Assembly (NCBI GenBank): GCA_003661385.1 | Contig: QMWA01000050.1 | Span: 1-10,179 of the forward strand | Reading direction: 5' to 3' | Origin: Thermoproteota archaeon | GTDB lineage: Archaea > Korarchaeota > Korarchaeia > B14-G2 | DNA length: 10,179 bases | Part shown: piece by piece, positions 7,329-10,179 of the stretch | Numbering within the stretch: position 1 is the first letter of the stretch | How the letters are laid out: each line of letters opens with the position of its first letter | The notes under the pieces: generated by a model | Databases searched by the model: none | The model's input: only the letters and a program-made list of their open reading frames with translations | Told to the model about the DNA's origin: nothing | Program-made: the position numbers and the translations under genes

Positions 7329-7631
7329 TGGTCAGCTGCTCAGCTCAACCTTCACTTAAACTCCCTCCAACAAACACCCCATATCACACCTGCACTACAG
7401 AACCCTCTCACTAGCTGTAGCAGGCTGAAGAGCATCGTTCTCAGCACGTCTCCAACTCGCTTCCTAAGCTGCTTACTCGACTCTAATAAAACTGCTCCAA
7501 CTCCAACAGACTACATAATAGCTCCCAAAGCAAGCCTCTAAGGCTCAGTAAATCCTATAGGGAATACACATAGGCTGTAGCTAGCATCATGACATCAACG
7601 CAGCCAACAGGCTTACATCTCCTTTTACATG
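7329..7631. other. Gene-poor spacer, possible remnant of a membrane-protein gene
   Basis: No gene, tRNA, CRISPR or insertion element can be supported in these 303 bases. On the minus strand, an open stretch from 7510 to a TGA at 7352 (52 codons) reads hydrophobic and basic blocks (VGVGAVLLESS, LRKRVGDVLRTMLFSLL). Just beyond a TAG (7511-7513) the same frame reads LALGAIM. It has no plausible 5' start and could be a decayed ORF or chance. Confidence 0.4.
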
Positions 7632-8570
7632 CTAAGCACTAAACCCTATCTCAGCCACCACAGCCTCCACTTCTACTGAGCAGGCATAAGCCTCTGAGAC
7701 CATATAAGCTTCATCGTTAATCACAGCATAGATATAAGCGTGAAATGGCTCAGAAGCCGCTAGACGGTACACAAGCCTATTCACACCCCTATTCGCCAGA
7801 ACCACACGCTGCGTCTGGCTGGAAACAGCTACTAAGCGAATATCCATAGGCCTAGCCCTACACCCCAGCAAAGTAACATTTACCACAGGGCCTCCATTCA
7901 CCCCACATGATGCTAGAAGCCTAGCCCTGATAAAAAAAGCAAACGCATACAGAGACTCGGAGGGCCTAGAGAAAACCACCAGAGAACTGCACTTATCAAG
8001 CGTCTCTACTGCAAAGAACCCGAAACCACCTGGAAGCAAGCACTCCCCCTCTGACACTAAATACTTATCCCACTTAACATCTCCGTAGGTTCCTCTCAGA
8101 AGCTGCACCCCACCAACTGGAAGCAAGTCCACTTTAGATGGAACAAGCACCTCCACAAATGGAGCCTCATACTCCATTAGCAACAGGCACTTATGCCCAT
8201 CTACAGTGTCTGTGATCAGCGCCAGGTCAATGGGCTCAGCTACCCCTGTGCTCAAATTGTATATGCTCAAACCATCTAGCTCCTCGAAAGCAAGGTAAAT
8301 AGAGATGTTATCATGGAAGTCAGGTACAAACCTAACCAAAGCCTCATCAACCCGGATTTCAGCCACACTAGCAGCCCCCTCCCCCCTATTTACGACCGAA
8401 AAAGCGCACCTCTCCAGGTTCAAGATAAACTGTTCTGCATCATATACCCTAGCAGCATCTCTAACATTCAAGATGGTAGCAAAACCCCAGCTAAATGCAA
8501 GCAGGGAAAGCAGCGTAACGACGCCTAAAAGAAGCATCGTAGACGTAATCTCAGCCACACCCTGCTTCAA
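7632..8570 (-). CDS. Pilin-like exported protein with class III signal peptide (A)
   Basis: This 312-aa protein starts MKQG|VAEI followed by an uninterrupted hydrophobic stretch to about residue 34. That is the layout cut by archaeal prepilin peptidase (PibD/EppA) after Gly4, leaving the helix as the filament core. The TTG at 8570 is the only possible start: the frame closes at a TAG (8580-8582) three codons upstream and contains no other start codon. A weak GGGATG Shine-Dalgarno precedes it. The large outer domain of about 270 residues is beta-rich in appearance, with seven cysteines and three N-glycosylation sequons (NIS, NLS, NVT), consistent with a disulfide-bonded surface protein. It is bigger than ordinary major pilins, so a minor or adhesive pilin is a fair guess. 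It is transcribed divergently from three more pilin-like genes. I do not recognise a specific family. Confidence 0.8.
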   Translation of the reverse strand: MKQGVAEITSTMLLLGVVTLLSLLAFSWGFATILNVRDAARVYDAEQFILNLERCAFSVVNRGEGAASVAEIRVDEALVRFVPDFHDNISIYLAFEELDGLSIYNLSTGVAEPIDLALITDTVDGHKCLLLMEYEAPFVEVLVPSKVDLLPVGGVQLLRGTYGDVKWDKYLVSEGECLLPGGFGFFAVETLDKCSSLVVFSRPSESLYAFAFFIRARLLASCGVNGGPVVNVTLLGCRARPMDIRLVAVSSQTQRVVLANRGVNRLVYRLAASEPFHAYIYAVINDEAYMVSEAYACSVEVEAVVAEIGFSA

Positions 8571-8602
8571 CTCGCATCCCTACACCACTGACACCACAAC
8601 AG

Positions 8603-8616
8603 TTATTAAGACTTAA
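8603..8616. promoter_or_regulatory. Shared bidirectional TATA element between divergent pilin genes
   Basis: TTATTAAG (8603-8610) is centred about 27 nt before the ATG at 8634, the position expected for a leaderless plus-strand transcript. Read in the other direction (CTTAATAA) it would start transcription near 8580, about 10 nt before the TTG at 8570, leaving room for the GGGATG leader. Bases 8606-8616 form a perfect inverted repeat, TTAAG-A-CTTAA, which could also be an operator. Confidence 0.5.
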
Positions 8617-8633
8617 CTACATAATAACAACGC

Positions 8634-9116
8634 ATGCAGAAGGGGATATCAATCATACCATACCTACTAGGAGTTATAGCCATAGGAATACTCCTAGTCT
8701 ACACATCCTACAGCTTCTCCAGAGGAATGCTAAGAGGGGAGAAGCTAGAACTCAGCGAACAACAAGCAGAACTCATCGCCACCTACATGTCCCGCTACCT
8801 AGTTAAAGCTGCCATAATAGGAGAAACAATCTCCTCAGATGAAGGAAGAATAATCCTCCCAATAGAGCCTCCTCCAAGCGTGCTAGGTGAAGGCTACTGG
8901 ATCGAAATCATTGTCCAAGACAGCAAACAAGCTGTGAAAGTCTACCTAGACATACACAGAGATGTCTGCTCTGAGCAGACTCTATTCAACCTGCTGGCAG
9001 AAGAAGCAGGAGAGCAGTGGAGATTCCAGCTAGGAGACCTAAAGAAGACAGCAGGCTCCAAGCTCTCCCCAATACTAATCTACGTCGAAGGAGGCTACAT
9101 AGGGTTTGCTGGCTGA
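8634..9116 (+). CDS. Pilin-like exported protein with class III signal peptide (B)
   Basis: This 160-aa protein opens with MQKG|ISII and a hydrophobic helix (PYLLGVIAIGILLVYTSYSF). Prepilin peptidase would cut after Gly4. The remaining roughly 125 residues mix a charged amphipathic helix (ELSEQQAELIATYMSRYL) with beta-rich sequence and a single cysteine, the size and plan of a small pilin or pseudopilin. The start lies in a GCATGC palindrome with no Shine-Dalgarno, and the TATA element at 8603-8610 suggests a leaderless mRNA. It is the first gene of an operon; the next start follows its stop after 4 bp. Its codons favour A and C endings, unlike gene A on the other strand. I know of no named homologue. 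Confidence 0.78.
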   Translation: MQKGISIIPYLLGVIAIGILLVYTSYSFSRGMLRGEKLELSEQQAELIATYMSRYLVKAAIIGETISSDEGRIILPIEPPPSVLGEGYWIEIIVQDSKQAVKVYLDIHRDVCSEQTLFNLLAEEAGEQWRFQLGDLKKTAGSKLSPILIYVEGGYIGFAG

Positions 9117-9120
9117 GACC

Positions 9121-9864
9121 ATGGACAGAAAAGGAGTAGTACACATGGACTTCATATTTGCACTAGGCCTCTTCCTAGCAGCCCTAGTAATATACATCAA
9201 CCTCTCAATCAGAACCCTAGCCCCCACCCCCACAGAAGTCGAAAAGGCAGAGCTAGAAGCCATAGCTGAAGCCATAACAGAGCTCCTATCAGAAACCCCA
9301 GGAAACCCCCCCAACTGGGAAAGCAGCGTCCCCTCCTTAGACAGCAACACCTTCCGCCTCGGCCTAGGAGCCTACGACCCAAGCGAATACGCACACTACC
9401 AGGGGAAATCACCAACCACACTTTCACTAGCCAAGCTCATCCACCTCAACCTAACAGCCTCTAACATAATACATGGCTCCCCATGGCAGTACCTCCCATA
9501 CAGCGAAGCAGAGTTCTACACCCTAGTACCCGCTGAAGCCCTAGACGACCCAGATGCAGATTGGAGAAAGTACATCATAGATGGGAGGATAGTCAACGCC
9601 AAGAGCTCACTAGACCTCACAGCATACGACTTCCTCATCAAAGTCGAGCCCATAGACCCCACCACCATAACATTCAAAGGGCTACCCATAGTTTATGGCG
9701 GCCAGCTTCCCACAGACAGGCTAATAGCATGCATCCACAGGATAATGCTACTCAGAGTAGACATATACGATGGAGAAGCACAGATAGACCTTGGAATAGA
9801 GCAGCACATGGTCAACAAGCTGATTCCCGTGAAAGTCACAGTCTATGTATGGGGGAGAAGATGA
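9121..9864 (+). CDS. Pilin-like exported protein with class III signal peptide (C)
   Basis: I chose the ATG at 9121 (247 aa) over the upstream TTG at 9106, because it puts the signal MDRKG|VVHMDF at the true N-terminus: two basic residues, Gly5 as cleavage site, then the hydrophobic run FIFALGLFLAALVIYINL. The start lies 4 bp after the stop of gene B. The outer region of about 215 residues has Asp/Pro-rich and Tyr-rich segments, one cysteine and a surface-type sequon (NLT). I see no enzyme motif. The last codons overlap the start of the next gene by 4 bp (ATGA at 9861), so B, C and D form one operon. By analogy with other archaeal filament loci it may be a minor pilin; that is inference from the N-terminus and position only. 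Confidence 0.78.
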   Translation: MDRKGVVHMDFIFALGLFLAALVIYINLSIRTLAPTPTEVEKAELEAIAEAITELLSETPGNPPNWESSVPSLDSNTFRLGLGAYDPSEYAHYQGKSPTTLSLAKLIHLNLTASNIIHGSPWQYLPYSEAEFYTLVPAEALDDPDADWRKYIIDGRIVNAKSSLDLTAYDFLIKVEPIDPTTITFKGLPIVYGGQLPTDRLIACIHRIMLLRVDIYDGEAQIDLGIEQHMVNKLIPVKVTVYVWGRR

Positions 9865-10179
9865 TAGCACCAAAATCAAAGAGGAGAAGAGGTTACCTAT
9901 ACACCATTGAAGCTGTTGTAGCAGCTATTCTTCTATTCGTTATCCTAGCATTCACAATAAGGCAAAAGCTCCAGTTTCCAATAATAGAAGACCGCCCAGA
10001 ACCACAGCTGCTCCTAGACATACTCCTAGAGCTAGACGAGACAGGAGCACTAGACTACCAGGGGCCCATAGCAGAGTACTTTGCAGGCAAAGGAAGCCAG
10101 CTGAAAGCACAATCACAGCTCTACAAGCTCATAAGAAGCAGGCTCCCCCACACCATGGGCTTCAACATAACAATAGAAG
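9861..10179 (+). CDS. Pilin-like exported protein with class III signal peptide (D), 3' end missing
   Basis: The ATG at 9861 overlaps the stop of gene C and has a strong Shine-Dalgarno, GGGGGAG at 9851-9857. The visible 106 residues begin MIAPKSKRRRG|YLYTIEA followed by VVAAILLFVILAF. Four basic residues before the Gly, then an aromatic residue and a Glu near +6 before the hydrophobic helix, resemble the classic prepilin pattern more closely than the other three proteins do. After the helix comes an acidic, Leu-rich segment (LLLDILLELDETG) and the sequon NIT close to the window edge. The frame is open to the last base, so the length is unknown. The operon very likely continues; an assembly ATPase or membrane platform gene beyond the edge would be informative. 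Confidence 0.8.
   Translation, partial: MIAPKSKRRRGYLYTIEAVVAAILLFVILAFTIRQKLQFPIIEDRPEPQLLLDILLELDETGALDYQGPIAEYFAGKGSQLKAQSQLYKLIRSRLPHTMGFNITIE

Noticed and set aside
7545-7598. Possible C/D box sRNA on the minus strand (TTGATGTC near 7598, CTGA near 7545)
   Set aside because: The C-box match is imperfect and I find neither the internal D'/C' pair nor a terminal stem.
9106-9120. TTG at 9106 as the start of pilin-like gene C
   Set aside because: It would place five residues before MDRKG and overlap gene B. The ATG at 9121 gives a compact class III signal peptide.

Overview
The window looks like a chromosomal segment from a thermophilic archaeon, most likely Thermoproteota (Crenarchaeota). 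The evidence is the gene content: an archaeal THUMP tRNA methyltransferase, a TtuA-type tRNA thiolase with its own ubiquitin-like sulfur carrier, an AmmeMemoRadiSam-type radical SAM enzyme, an archaeal GT39-like glycosyltransferase and several pilin-like proteins with class III signal peptides. AGG/AGA, ATA and CTA codons are common, TTG and GTG starts occur, and TATA-like boxes sit about 25-30 nt before some starts. The species cannot be named from this sequence alone.

Region 1 (1-3500) is almost free of spacers. It holds the 3' part of a PflX-like radical SAM gene (+), a left-handed beta-helix acyltransferase (-), a MoaD/ThiS-like sulfur carrier overlapping ttuA (+), and amrS (-). Convergent genes overlap at their 3' ends, and the acyltransferase and carrier genes have abutting or overlapping 5' ends. 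The carrier/ttuA pair very probably makes 2-thiouridine in tRNA, a heat-stabilising modification.

Region 2 (3510-5900) holds a TrmG10-like tRNA guanine-N2 methyltransferase (+), a long coiled-coil protein with a C-terminal membrane anchor built from a 21-bp tandem repeat (-), and an O6-alkylguanine-DNA alkyltransferase, ogt (-). The ogt reading frame continues upstream of its first conventional start in a way that looks like a real N-terminus and may begin at CTG.

Region 3 (6030-7631) holds a GT39-like membrane glycosyltransferase split by a single -1 frameshift near 6490-6516, then about 300 bp without a convincing gene.

Region 4 (7632-10179) is the most unusual part. Four different small exported proteins with prepilin-peptidase-type N-termini are clustered: one on the minus strand and three in a tight plus-strand operon that runs off the window. 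The divergent pair shares a 64-bp spacer with one TATA-like element readable both ways. This looks like a minor-pilin or surface-filament locus that I cannot match to a named system. From about 3500 onward the plus strand is rich in A and C whichever strand is coding, which points to a strand-linked compositional bias.
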